DNA of 64,000 nucleotides from positions 2,171,277 through 2,235,276 of the forward strand of contig NW_004450458.1 in assembly GCF_000321225.1 (NCBI RefSeq). The letters are read 5' to 3'. Shown piece after piece: positions 1-10,802 of this stretch; the stretch's first letter is position 1, and each line of letters starts with the position of its first letter. The stretch is from Odobenus rosmarus divergens (Eukaryota; Chordata; Mammalia; Carnivora; Odobenidae). The notes under the pieces are model-generated. The model searched no databases. It saw only the letters and a program-made list of their open reading frames with translations, and was not told the DNA's origin. The translations under genes and the position numbers were made by a program.

Positions 1-49
1 GTACTACCTCTTGTTCTTTTTGTTGAGGTGATTTTTTCCATCTTGTCGT
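1..49 (-). pseudogene. L1 ORF1, first codons only, start codon lost
   Basis: Read on the minus strand, these bases continue directly from an L1 5'UTR and encode a short Lys/Gln/Glu-rich start typical of carnivore L1 ORF1, the RNA-binding chaperone of the L1 particle. The codon at 47-49, where the family start ATG is expected, reads ACG. The fourth codon (38-40) is TGG where I remember the family having an arginine CGG. Both look like single transitions. The frame then stays open to the window edge, about 16 codons. The rest of the element lies outside the window, so its remaining integrity cannot be judged. Identification rests on the flanking 5'UTR and on remembered consensus. Confidence 0.65.
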
Positions 50-250
50 TTTGTCCAGAGGAGAATAGATGAATGAGAAAACAAAATGCTAACAGGGTTA
101 TAACGTCCCCAGAAAATATACTCTAAACAAATCAGAAAAGACCTGAAACCAGGGGAAAAGAAAGAGAAAGAAAGAAAAAAGAAAAAGAAAAAAAAAGATA
201 AAAACAAACAAAAACGGAACAAAACAAAAAAAAACAGAGCATGATCAAAT

Positions 251-770
251 ATGATCAGGCTGGTGCATAGATCAGTGCCACATACGAGATTTTGGGTGTA
301 TTTAGGTCTGTTAGAAGAAAGTGTCTCCCAAAATTTTAAAGAAAGAAAAACTTATATTTGTACAAAAATAAGGGTTGATACAGTGAAGGGATGGAATATG
401 ACTGTAAAGATGAAAATTATAAAAAATGTATAAAAGGAATTGATAAGATAAGTTGTTTGAAAAAAGAAAGAAGAGGTTTAAAAAAAAGAAAAAAAAAGGG
501 GGAGAGAATGTGATCAAGCAGGAGACTAGAACAAAGCCATACACTAGAGATTTAGGGTATATTTTGATTTGTTAGAAGAAACTGTATCTCAAAATTTTAA
601 AGAGAGAACAACTTATCTATATATGCCAAAAATAAGGGTAACTACTATGAAGGGATGGAATATGACTCTAAAAATGAAAAATAAAAATATTTATTTAAAA
701 AAGGGATTGATAAGATGTTGGTTGAAAAATGGAAAAAGAAAAATTAAAAAGAAAAGACAGTTAAAAGTAA
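251..770 (-). repeat. Two imperfect ~259-bp tandem units in the L1 5'UTR
   Basis: Unit 1 starts at about 251 and unit 2 at about 510. Both contain, in order, 'tgatca', a 'gttagaagaaa' block, 'caaaattttaaag', 'aaaataagggt', 'gaagggatggaatatgact' and 'attgataaga', separated by similar distances. They differ by many substitutions and by the length of A-rich tracts. Tandem 5'UTR monomers are known in other mammalian L1s; here they sit next to ORF1. Confidence 0.75.
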
Positions 771-819
771 ATTAACTTTGAACGACGAAAGAATCATGGT
801 AAAAAAGCCATGAATTCTA

Positions 820-1865
820 TATGCAGTATCCCCCTAGCGCTGGAGTTCTCCCGTTCTCATTGATCGGTAAACTTCGTCTTGGCTGGAGGTTCTTGCTGAT
901 CTTCTGGGGAAGGGGCCTGTTGCCGTGGTTCCCAAATGTCTTTGCCGGAGGCGGAATGGCCCCCCCATCCTTGTCCGTCCGGGCTAAGTAATCTGCTCGG
1001 GTTTGCTCTTGGAAGCTTTTGTTCCCTGCAAGCTTTCCGTACAGCTTTGGAGGACGAGAGTGAAAATGGCGGCCTCCCAATCTCCGCCCGGAGGAGCCGA
1101 GAACTCGGGGCCCCGCTCCTCAATGTGCCCCCAAAGAAAAGCAGTCACTCCCGTCTCCCCGGTCTCCGTCCACACTCCGTGCTCACCTGGCCTGTGACCG
1201 AGCGTTTCTATCTCTGGCACCCGACCCCGTGTGGAGTCTCCAAACCCAGCAGATCCCTGCGGTGCACTCCTGCACCTCTCCTCCTGGGGGGAGGAAGGGG
1301 AGTCTCCCCGGCTCTGCCGCTTGTTGGGTCCCTGCTGGAGGAGCAGTGGCCTGACTGGGCCGTGGATCACAGTTTATGGCAACCGCGAGCTGAGAGCCCA
1401 TGCCTTGGCTCCGTCTCTGCAGCCAGCTTCCCTACTCCGATACCTGGGAGCTCTGCTGCACTCAGGCACCCCCGGTCTTTCTGTGACCCCGAGGGTCCTG
1501 AGACCACACTGTCCTGCAAGGGTTCCACGCCCAGCTTAGCCACTGGAGCGACGTCCCTCAGCGGAGCCGACTTCTAAAAGTTCCGATTTTGTGCTCTGCG
1601 GCTCTAGCACCCGCCAGAAGCGGCCGACGGAGGCCCCTCCCCCGCCGTCTATCCTCCCGAATATCGCCTCGGATTCACTTCTCCGCACGTCCTACCTTCC
1701 AGAAAGTGGTCGCTTTTCTGTTAGGAGAATTGTTGCTATTCTTCTCTTCGATCTCCTGTTGAGTTCGTAGGTGTTCAGAATGGTTTGATCCCTATTCAGC
1801 TGAATTCCTGAGACCAGACGAAATCCAGGTCTCCTACTCCTCCGCCATCTTGTTCCGCCCTCCCC
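820..1865 (-). promoter_or_regulatory. L1 internal promoter / CpG-rich 5'UTR
   Basis: This is the CpG-dense half of the L1 5'UTR, where L1 elements carry their internal RNA polymerase II promoter. Bases 1842-1852 read CCGCCATCTTG on +, i.e. CAAGATGGCGG on the element's strand, which matches a YY1-type site at the expected place just inside the 5' end. Family knowledge supports promoter function; activity of this copy is unknown. Confidence 0.55.
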
Positions 1866-3499
1866 AAAGAACACTTTTAAGAAGTTTGGCTCTTTGTGTC
1901 TGACTTAGCCAGTAAAATTTAGCACCATCCAATTTCTTCCTTGGATTGCTCTGTGTATGTAGACTTTTGAGTCATACTTCGACCATCCATCTTTAAATTG
2001 CCAGGACTCTGTCCCTCAATCCACCCTCCATTCTATTCACCAGATTGTTTAACTGGAAGTCCTTTGAGGGCAGCGTTAATACCATCTGTATTCAGATAAA
2101 TTTACATAAAATTCAGATGAATTTTATGAGTCATAGCTCAATGCAATGTTTTAGATTCACAATGAAGATCCATAAAAGAAGTTTCTTTTAAAGTTAAATT
2201 ACCTGCCCAGATGATAGAACAGGGGACTAATTATACCAGTTTTGCAAAAGAACAATGTCATGATTATAGGAAAGATGCTGACCTCTGGTAATAGTCTCAT
2301 TATCTGTAAACTGAGAGGTTTGCTATTTAAGGCAAATCCTTGATTTCACATATTCATATATGTTACGGAACAAAAGTGTTAACTATTTTTTATCATCAGC
2401 ATTTTGTCGCCTTTGGCGTTGAGTGATACATATTTGTCTGTATAATGCTAAAATAATCAACCAAGGTAGACAAGTGAATTTAGTGGAAATCCGTTATTTG
2501 ATGAACTGAAACGGTTATATGGTTGAATTGTCTAGTCAGTTTGGCCAGTAATATGAGTTTAGTAACTTCAGAAAAAAATAGCTATAGTATGTCTCAGTGG
2601 ACTAAGTCAAGGCTTTCAAACTCCTTCTGGGAATATGTTGGTGTTGGTGCTGGATGTGGTATTTCTCACATATTGAAGCTTTTAGTTCAAGTGGGATGAG
2701 ACTGATGAGTGTACCTTCTGAGCAGGGGGTTGGGGAAGGGAACCGCATGGATTATGTCTTTCTCTCTTCCTACTGAAAAATATAGCAACTCAGAGGGGAA
2801 ATGGGGCCATTTATATTGATTGGAAATGAATCTGGCAAGGCTTGAAAACAATAAGAAGATCCACACCTCCTGATGGGATTCCCGGATTAGGGCCTTCTGT
2901 TTCTAAGAAAAAGAGTTTGGACCCTTTTCAAACCACTCGATTTCAATTTCATCCAATCCTCTGTGTGAGTAGCAGAACTGAAAGCATATGTGGGATAATG
3001 ATGCCCATTGATATTCAGGGAAGGGACATCTTTTCACTTTCTGAAAAACCTGTTAGGTTATTAGATTCATAATGGGAAGTCAGCATTTGTTTGTTTCTTG
3101 TGATGCCGCTTAAATAGGAAACCACCTCATTTGCTAGTTTGATGGGGAGAATGAATCTGCTGACCTAAATGAGGGTACGAGGGTGATTGGGGCATTACCC
3201 AGTCTCTTCTGTCTCCAAACAGATAACACACAAGTGACTGGAAACAGCGATCTCCTTTATGTGAAAATTCATAGCTTGTATTGGGAAGAGGAGGAATTGA
3301 AGGCCAAGAGAGTAGCCAGAAGGTTATTATAATTTCAAAATTCAAGTGTACAAATGAGAATCTAAAAACTCTGGGAAGAAAAAAAATTAAATTTAACAGA
3401 AATATATAATATATTAATTTGTAAGTAAATTGGGTGAACTATAATGTAATGGTGTTGGGTAAGTGTTGCTACTGAGATTTTTGGAACAAAACTATATTT
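1866..3499. other. Unique sequence, no gene recognised
   Basis: AT-rich single-copy-looking DNA. The longest ORFs are about 70-76 codons with no recognisable motif. 2030-2110 vaguely resembles an L2 3' end, but too weakly to call. No splice-bounded exon could be supported. Confidence 0.5.
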
Positions 3500-3510
3500 T
3501 CATCAGGTTC

Positions 3511-3523
3511 CTTTTTTTTTAAG

Positions 3524-3555
<32 letters not shown>

Positions 3556-3726
3556 AGAGAGGCCGTGTGCAGGGGTGGGGAGCAGAAGGAGAGGGAGAGA
3601 ATATCAAGCAGATTCCCCACTGAGCAAGGAGTCCAGGTGGGGCTCAATCTTATGACCCTGAGATCATGACCTGAGCTGAAATCAAGAGGCTGTCGCTTAA
3701 CTGACTGAACCACCCAGGTGCCCCCC
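3511..3726 (-). mobile_element. CAN SINE (tRNA-derived), minus strand
   Basis: Starts with a T-run and 'aagatttatttatttatttt' (reversed A-tail) and ends in 'ccacccaggtgccccc', the reversed SINE head. It is flanked by a perfect 11-bp target duplication, 'tcatcaggttc', at 3500-3510 and 3727-3737. The head and inner promoter boxes are mutated. Confidence 0.93.
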
Positions 3727-3739
3727 TCATCAGGTTCTT

Positions 3740-3954
3740 TTTTTTTTTTTTAAGATTTTATTTATTTATTTATTTGAGAGGAAGAGAGAGCACACACGAG
3801 TAGGGGGAGAAGTGGAAGGAGAAGGAGAGAGAATCTGAAGCATACTACGTTGAGCACGAAGCCCAACACGGGGCTTGATCTCACAACCACAAGGTCATGA
3901 CCTGAGCTGAAACCAAGAGTCTAAAGCTTAACAAACTAAGCCACCCTGGGGCTC
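3740..3954 (-). mobile_element. CAN SINE, minus strand, inserted in the flank of its neighbour
   Basis: Poly-T plus 'aagattttatttatttattt' at the left and 'gccaccctggggctc' at the right. The target duplication 'caggttctt' occurs at 3731-3739 and 3955-3963. The left copy overlaps the right target copy of the SINE at 3511-3726, so the two insertions used the same short site. Confidence 0.9.
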
Positions 3955-3989
3955 CAGGTTCTTATAATACTGTTATATTGCCTTTTTTC

Positions 3990-4790
3990 ATTCATCACAT
4001 GTTATTTCTCTCCCTGTGTCAGGCACTGTACCAGAAGCACTCTATAGTGAGGAGACGGTATATGAACAAATAATTACATTACAGCAGTTAATTATTATAA
4101 TACAGTATATGGAGAAGAGTCTGTGAAAGTATACAGCACAGAATAGATTTCTTGGGCATCTGTGAAGATCTTCACTGGGGAGGTATTGTCTGAGTTCAGG
4201 CTAGAAAGAAAGGTTGGGCCAGGGTGATCTGTGTAGCACAGAGGAGCTGAGGGAAAAAGGACAGTGACCTACTCTTTTCTGTTTGGAGAAAGGATTATGG
4301 GGAGGGGAAATTAGAGGCAAGGAGATCAGCTAGAAGGCTTTTAAGAGCACCGCAGGTAGGAGAAAATGAAGTGTGGGGTTCTCAGCACAGGCTTAGGAGG
4401 GAGCACTGCCACTTATTACCCATGTGACCAGTAAAGCTGTAAACCTCAGTTTCACCACGGGCTTAAAGGGTGGGAGTAATAATCACATCATTTGATCACC
4501 CTTCAGACTCAGGATGGATCTCTATCCCAAATTTGGTTTGGAATTGATGCCCACAGCAAGAAGGTATAAATAGGTTTGCTTCTTACATGATAAGGTTTTT
4601 GGAGAGAGCAGGGCAGGCTTCCCGGGAAGGTTTGAAAATGGCTTGAGTGAGCAGGGAAAGGAGAGTAGCTTGAGGTGTTTATTTTGGATGGGGGTGGGGC
4701 CGAGGTAAGACCTCTAGAATGCAGAGAGCAGCTTATGTGGTTTGAATCTGCCACAAGGGCCACAGGAGGGAAATCCAAGCTCTCTTATCA
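3990..4790 (-). repeat. Old L2 fragments (minus) with a MIR piece
   Basis: 'gtcaggcactgtaccagaag' near 4020 and 'actggggaggtattgtctga' near 4175 correspond to the reversed L2 3' region. 4600-4660 has a similar 'gcttcccgggaaggt' block. Bases ~4385-4485 ('acttattacccatgtgacc', 'aacctcagtttcacca') look like a plus-strand MIR core. All are strongly diverged. Confidence 0.6.
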
Positions 4791-5134
4791 ACTTGCTCAA
4801 ATGCAGGCATCTGGGGAAGAAGGAGGAGTGATGCTTAAAAGTGGTCAGCCATGAAACATCAAAACCATGGGGTCAGACTCTTTCTCATAACCCTACTTCT
4901 AAGATTGAGTCAAATATTTCAGGTCGAGTGCTGCATGCAACGTTGTCTGGCTAGAGTAATGCTGCTTATGATATTGATAAGATCATGACTATATGGATGA
5001 TGAATATAGAGTTTGCAGTGAAAAGTTTTATAATTTCTTTGCTTGGTGCCTCTAGCTGAATTCTGATTGTGCTTTGGGCCAGCTCTATATCCTCTAGTTG
5101 TCCAGTTACTTTAACAGATTTACATTAAAGATGA

Positions 5135-5240
5135 ATTAATAAATAAATATTAATTGGATATCTACTATACATAAAGTGCTGCACTGAACACATCAGAAGA
5201 GTTGGATACAGTTTTGTCCCTCAAGCATCTCATATCCACT
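5135..5240 (-). repeat. L2 3' end fragment
   Basis: 'taaataaatattaattggat' followed by a 'tactatacataaagtgctgc' block matches the reversed L2 tail ('aaatatttattgagcgcct' type). The surrounding 4800-5640 is otherwise unique and without a recognisable gene. Confidence 0.55.
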
Positions 5241-5644
5241 GAGATTTGCTTACAGTTAGAAGAAAACTGTATAGTAGACTAATAGCTACTTGGGAGGGAA
5301 GGTTAGATTTCCTTTGGCTGATTATTAAGTAATGGGTCAATCCTTTTTGTCTTGCAGTAGTAAGGATTGTGTTTTCCATACAACATTTGGCAGTTGCTTC
5401 CTTTGAGGGACAATTTTTCAAAGTGAGCCTAACATTGGGCTACTCTATAGTACCCTGTTTCCTTGGACATTAACACATGATCACTCGTAAGAGGTATTGC
5501 TATTTTATGTGTCACTAAGAAAAAGGCTGTTAATTAATTATTGGGATACTTGATTGCAAGATGCATTCTGATTTCAGAAATGTTAAATGTAAATAATTGT
5601 GAGTCTTAGAATCCATGAATTTGGTAGGTATGCACACTTCTGGT

Positions 5645-5785
5645 TCCTGTAAAATCAAATTCAATTCAGTGCACATGTATTAAGTGCCTACTGTGTGCTA
5701 AATACTATGGTGGGCGCTGTGGGGGAAGGCAGGATTTCTTTCCAATCATGTTGTCTCTACCTTTTCCCCCAAATATAGGAGAAAA
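5645..5785 (-). repeat. L2 3' end fragment
   Basis: 'ttaagtgcctactgtgtgct' followed by 'ggtgggcgctgtgggg' is the characteristic reversed L2 3' end. The stretch 5786-6300 after it is unique, with two overlapping ~65-codon ORFs on opposite strands and no known motif. Confidence 0.7.
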
Positions 5786-6299
5786 TGGGATCATATTAAA
5801 ATACACTTGTTATAAACAAGGTGTTTTGTAAGATTTGGGAACATTTATTTCCTGGAAGATGTGAACCACTGAGCTGAATTTTAGCTGATTGTTAAATAAG
5901 AAGTGTTAAAAAGTAAGAAACAAAATGGAGACCAGACTTGAGAATTCCCTGAGCAGACAAAACCATGAAAGCCAAACTAAATTCAGATGGTTTCTTGTGA
6001 ATCATAAAAGAACTGTAACTCATCTTCCTAAAATGCTGTGTGATAATCACTTTTACCCAATCCACTGCCGTCTGGAAACTCTCACTGTAATAACCAGTCA
6101 TTGGAAAGTGTAAACAACTTCCTCATTTTCACATTATAAGCCATCCTGCAACATCATTCGTCTGAGCTTCATATCAGTTTTTTGAATTTGAAAGCTCTCA
6201 GTTCGTGAACTGTTCTTATATGTGCAATAAACTCTTACTGGATACTATGTTACTGATCTGTTTTTAATTTTTACTGTCTGTATTTTCACAGAAGGCAAT

Positions 6300-7330
6300 G
6301 TAGTAGGAAAAGTTGTGGTTGGAGTTAAAATGAGCAATTGCAATTGTTGGGAGGTATGAACGGAAATACAATTGAAGTTGAATTGTAGAAGATCTTGAAT
6401 GAAAGGCTAAAGCGTTTGGACTGTGGACAAAGAAGAGTCACTGAAAGTGTGTGAGCTAGAGAATGCCTTTGGGGATAGTTACTCTGGCAGCAGTGTGTTG
6501 GGTGGCTTGGAGGATTGAGGGCTTGGATTCAGGCTGTGGCCCCAATAAAGGAGGGGGGAATGCTGCTAGAGATATGGTCAGGGTGGAATGAAAGGGGTTG
6601 GAAGTACTCTGAGGAAGGTTGGAAGGAGTTGTCGATGCGAACCTTGGGTTTTTAATCTGAGTCAGTGATGGGATCGTAATGGCATGAACAGAGAGGGCAG
6701 GTGAGGACCAGGAGTAGATTTTGGGGTGGTGGACGGATGGGCAAGGGAAACTCTGGCTTCCGCTTTGGAAATGTTGGGGTTGAGATGCTGATGGAATATT
6801 CAACAGAGAGCTGGAATATGCAATAAGAGTGGTCTGGGAATGGATTTGGGTTTATCAGAGTACAGCTGAAGTAGACACTGAGGTTGGGGAGGAGATCTTC
6901 AAGTAACTGGGAGGGGGGAAGCACTGTGTAGGGGCCACAGATAAGAAAACTAATAATTAGAAATCAATGCCATCAGTGGCATGCTACAACGTATATGGGT
7001 AACACAAGAGAAGTCAGAGCTGCCCCATCAGGGAGAGCCAGGCACATGTACAGCCGGGCCTTAAATATCTGAGCAGAAGTTCGGCAGGCTTCCCAGGGAA
7101 GGAAAACCATTGCAGGCAGAGGATGTGCAGGCAAAGTGCATTTAAGGCACAGACTGAAGGTGTACTCTGGGCTTGAGGAGTGCTGGTAGTTTGATTTGTT
7201 GGGCGCAGAGTGGTAGTGGGAAAGAGAAAGGAATTGGGTGCTGCAGAATATCCCCCTTCAGTCTGAGAACAGAAGAGAACATAGTCAGCCAACAGGAAGG
7301 GAGAGGCAACTGGTAAACCGCTCAACGTGT
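6300..7330 (-). repeat. Diverged L2-type LINE fragment(s)
   Basis: G-rich, A/G-biased text with blocks such as 'gagatgctgatggaatattc' and 'acactgaggttggggaggag' resembles reversed internal L2; 7010-7330 continues with the reversed 'cttcccagggaagg' and 'gcaggcaaagtgca' L2 blocks. ORFs on the minus strand (up to 115 codons at 6456-6803) are accidental or worn LINE reading frames. Confidence 0.45.
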
Positions 7331-7409
7331 GTCCTAAAGGACATGCTCATGGCCACTTGAGGGATCAGAGATGGAGAATGTTCCATGGCCTGGATGTTCT
7401 CTTGGATTC

Positions 7410-7500
7410 TCTGCCACACTCCCTTCATCTATACAAGGAGGGTTTTGAACTCCATGATTTCTGAAGCCCTTTCTGACTCTGAGGTTCCGTGTGCCTCTCC
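7410..7500 (+). repeat. MIR-type fragment, 3' part
   Basis: 'ttcatctatacaaggagggt' and 'tgaagccctttctgactctg' follow the pattern of the MIR/MIR3 3' region. Too short and diverged for a subfamily. Confidence 0.4.
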
Positions 7501-7509
7501 AACTTTGGG

Positions 7510-8465
7510 AAGCTTTATTTTCTTTTCAGGTCACGTTGAATAATTTAGTGTCCCAGTAATTAGAGTCTAATTGGAAGCCTTGTGACCTGGAAGAGGTAAC
7601 ACGCTTCCTCACAGGGTCTGCCTTACTCTCAGGGCATAGTTCACGCACTGGGAGCATTTCCTCATTAGAACTCCCGGGGGCCTCCACTGAGAAGTCATTT
7701 ACTACTTGGAGTGGGAGGGACATACAAATATTTATAAAGGTCATGTTGGAAAATATTTTAAAACAATTGAACTGCAAAACATGTGTTTAACATTTATAGT
7801 GCTTGGAATGGAAAAGATACTTTTAATCATCCTGCTTCCTGGAGTTTAACCAGCTCCTCACATCCCTTGGAGAGCTTCTTCCCAACAGCACAAAATAGCA
7901 AGAGGCTGCTATCTAGAGGGGACCTTGTACCATTCCTTGTGATTTAGGGGAAGGCTTGATTGGAGCGCATGTTTTCAGATCCTAGTAATCTTAAATAAAT
8001 AATCCAAGCCCACAGCATTAATAAAAGCAGTAATTCTGTCAAGTGTCCTTGCTAACTTCCTAAACTTCTGAGGGGCCAGGGCTGGTGATTTATGAACACT
8101 GCCAGAATCTGAGCTGTGGTGTTTTTTAGGGGATTCGTTGGGAGGCATACTTTTAAGGGTAATTACCATGTGTCAGAAAGATGCCTTAGCTCCCTTGACA
8201 CTAGGTGCTCAATTTTATTTCAGAGGTCAAATGGCAGGAGAATTATATGTGAAAGGGTATCCTTCCAACATTTACAAGTAGAAAGTAAATGTAATATGCT
8301 AAGCTCAATTCTGGCTTGATGTGGTAGCTAATTAACTCTGTGTGTGCCTTGCTGCCATAGGGCAGTGGAGTTCCACAAATATTTATTGCATTCCAGTAGA
8401 AGGTAGTATTTCTTGGAACAGTAGGGTCCAGCACTGGAGTATATACTACGTTTCCATGGAAGCAT
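7510..8465. other. Unique sequence, no gene recognised
   Basis: Only short ORFs (60-83 codons) with no motif. No repeat I recognise. Composition is near the window average. Confidence 0.45.
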
Positions 8466-8469
8466 GAAG

Positions 8470-8715
8470 AAAATGCCCCTGACCCAGCCTGGGAGTGGGG
8501 AGGGAGTGGATGGAGGGTAGCAGGGTCTTTCCCAGGGAGGTCTTGCCTGGCCAGGGTCTGAAAGGATCAGCTGGGGTTCCCCAGGTCAAATGTGCACAGG
8601 GCAACAGTGAGAGAAGGAGCAGAAGCCTTGTGGTAGTGCAGTGTGGGATAACAATGGGCCTTCTGGTTGGAGGTCCAAGGGCAAGGATAAGTTGTAGTGG
8701 TTAAAGCTGAGAAGG
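8470..8715 (-). repeat. Probable L2 fragment
   Basis: Reversed L2-like order of blocks: 'gggaggtcttgcctggccag', 'gtgcacagggcaacagtgag', 'gcagaagccttgtggtagtg'. Diverged; identification is moderate. 8720-9950 beyond it shows no repeat or gene I can name. Confidence 0.4.
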
Positions 8716-9954
8716 TAAGGAGGTGCAGTCAGCCTGGTAGTACGTTGGCACTTACTCCTCTGCTTGGAAATTTGCCTCAAATCCGCTGCTCCCTACCTGA
8801 TGAATCTGGACTTGTATATGGAATCTTGAAAGCTATGTGAATATCAGTCTCTTGTCACCCCAAGTGAGACTTTGATCGAGGATAGTCACGTGGTCTTACT
8901 ACTGTCTATCCACATCCCCGGCTTCTAGCTCCCACTCCGGTACTGGAATTGGAACTTGGATCTGCATCTCTTGTCTAGACCGGTAGGTTGTTTCTCTCTG
9001 GACTCATCCCATCTAATATTCATCCTGTCAGCTCAGATCGGTCTTTCTGGTTCGTGATCCTGATACTCAACGTATGTTAAGGAAATCTCACTGTCGTCTC
9101 CCGACCCCTGCCCCATCGTATGACCAGATCTAAAGACCCCTCATAGACTAAGCCATCCCAGTTCATGCTAGATTTTGCTACATCTCTTGAATTTGGTGAT
9201 TTAGACTATAGCTTATCTTCCTTTCTCTTTCTATCCTGATTATGTTTCCTCGTCTTCACTGTAGCTAGCCTGAGTTGGCCCTCTTTTAGCTTTGAACTTT
9301 CCACTGCCTGCCAGTGGAAGATGAGCTGGTTGGTATGACAGACAAGGCCAAATCTCTCCAGAATTGGCAAAAGCCAGTTCTCAGTAGTCCCGAGGTCTAG
9401 ACACTCCCTCGCCTTGCCTCCGCCCCCCAATCAAAACTTAGTTTTACATCCCATCATGTGGATAAAAATTTTATAAGGAAGCATTCACTAATAATGTGTG
9501 TTTGGAAGAATGGTAAATGTTTCAGACTACACAGTCATTATTAATGTATTAAAATTCTCTGGAACATCCTGTGGTTTAGAAACTTGTCTGATTTGAGTTG
9601 AGCTTTTCCAAACAGAACAAAACAAACAAAACAAAAATCTTTCCATTACCTTTCTTTTCAATAACATCTATTTAAATCCCAAAGGAACTAGTGTTTAATG
9701 GAACACACTGAGGGAATATGGTTTGAAAGCATTACAATTCCTTCTTAGTATTATTGACTAAAGGTGCTAACCTTCCAAGTGGGGGTGTTCTCAGAGGACT
9801 GGAAATACTGCAATCTCAAATGAGGTTGTTGCAAACTCATGGCAGGATTTGCTGGGACAGTGTCTTTAGAAGCTGGGGTTTAGCAGGCCTTGTTTTGCCT
9901 GCTCAGCTTTGATTTCCCCTTCTTCTGACAACCTCCTAATTTTAAAAAAAATTT

Positions 9955-10332
9955 GTAAGACTGAAGTGTGTCATCCCCCCTTCCCAAATCCATATGTCGA
10001 AATCCTAATTCTTAGTACCCCAGAATGTAACTATATTTGGAGAGAGGGTCTTTGAAGTGGTGACTGAGATAAAATCAGGTCATAGGAGTGGGCCCTTATA
10101 TGATGGTATCCTTATAAGAGGAGGAAATTAGCACCTAGACACACAGAGGGAAGAACATATAAAGACACTGGAAGGAGATGGCGATCTCCAAGCCTAGGAG
10201 TGAGGTCTCAAAAGCAACCAACACCTTGACCTTGACTTCTCAGCCTCCAGAATTGTGAGAAATAAATTTCTGCTGTTTAAGCCACTCAGTCTGTGGTCCT
10301 CTGTTATGGCCACTCCAGCAGACTGATACATA
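9955..10332 (+). mobile_element. MaLR-type (MLT1-like) solitary LTR
   Basis: Order of blocks: 'aatccatatgtcgaaatcct', 'ccccagaatgtaac', 'gggtctttgaagtggtgact', 'tccttataagagga', 'cagcctccagaattgtgaga', 'aataaatttctgctgtttaa', 'gccactcagtctgtgg', and a 'ctgatacat' end. This is the mammalian-wide MaLR LTR layout, with the polyadenylation signal AATAAA near 10260. No internal region follows, so it is a solo LTR. Subfamily is uncertain. Confidence 0.75.
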
Positions 10333-10399
10333 GGTGGAAGTGAGGCTGTCCCCACTGCTTGGCTCTGCAGGGACTCAGACACGGTCAATGAGAACAAAG

Positions 10400-10720
10400 T
10401 TCATGGTGGCCCCGGGGATAGGCTTTGAGCTGGGCACATGGACCAAAATAGGCCAATGGGCTCCAGCTCCTATTTTCTTGCATTGGGAGAGGCGTTCTTT
10501 CCTACAGTTTTTGTTAAGCTTGTAGGAGGCTAGCTGGAAGCCGTCTTTACCTCACTTTAGGGAGAGAGCCTGCTTGAGAAAAGAACCAGAGGATAAAGGA
10601 GCTAAGAGTAATGGACAGGGTCAGGTTCCTGACAGTATCGTTTGGATCTAGATCTAGATCTAGTGTTGCCAGAAGTTTTCTGCCTCTGGACTTTTTAGTT
10701 ATGTATGCCATCACATTCCC
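10400..10720 (+). repeat. Possible LTR remnant with a GATCTA mini-repeat
   Basis: Blocks 'gagcctgcttgagaaaagaa', 'ttcctgacagtatcgtttgg' and 'tctggactttttagttatgt' resemble the 3' part of an old MaLR-like LTR. Bases 10647-10664 hold three tandem GATCTA units. Weak call. Confidence 0.3.
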
Positions 10721-10724
10721 TCAT

Positions 10725-10802
10725 TCCCCCTCCCACCCCCCCACTGTTTCCTCTGCCCTCTCCTCCCCTCCCCTCCCCTCCTCTCCTCTTTTCTCTTTTT
10801 TG
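10725..10802. repeat. Pyrimidine-rich low-complexity tract
   Basis: C/T-only stretches ('ctcccctcccctcccc' near 10760) form a simple-sequence tract. It explains the proline/serine-rich ORFs that overlap on both strands. The region 10803-12170 after it has no recognisable repeat or exon. Confidence 0.85.

Larger units (their letters stand above)
1..1865 (-). mobile_element. LINE-1 (carnivore), 5' end of a potentially full-length copy
   Basis: The element's 5' end is near 1865; it runs leftward through a long 5'UTR into ORF1 and off the window. The first ~40 nt on the minus strand (about 1825-1865) are G-rich and contain CAAGATGGCGG, the arrangement found at the start of mammalian L1s. Bases ~820-1700 are CpG-rich against an AT-rich surrounding, as in L1 promoters. 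Bases ~140-780 are A/G-rich on the + strand and hold two diverged tandem units. Having the complete 5' end means the insertion was not 5'-truncated, which is uncommon. The many ORFs here (including 936-1577 on +) are best seen as by-products of GC-rich UTR sequence. Confidence 0.85.

Noticed and set aside
817..1577. Group of overlapping ORFs (87-213 codons) that could suggest a GC-rich gene with a CpG island
   Set aside because: The region reads as a reversed L1 5'UTR that ends in L1 ORF1; the CpG richness belongs to the L1 promoter.
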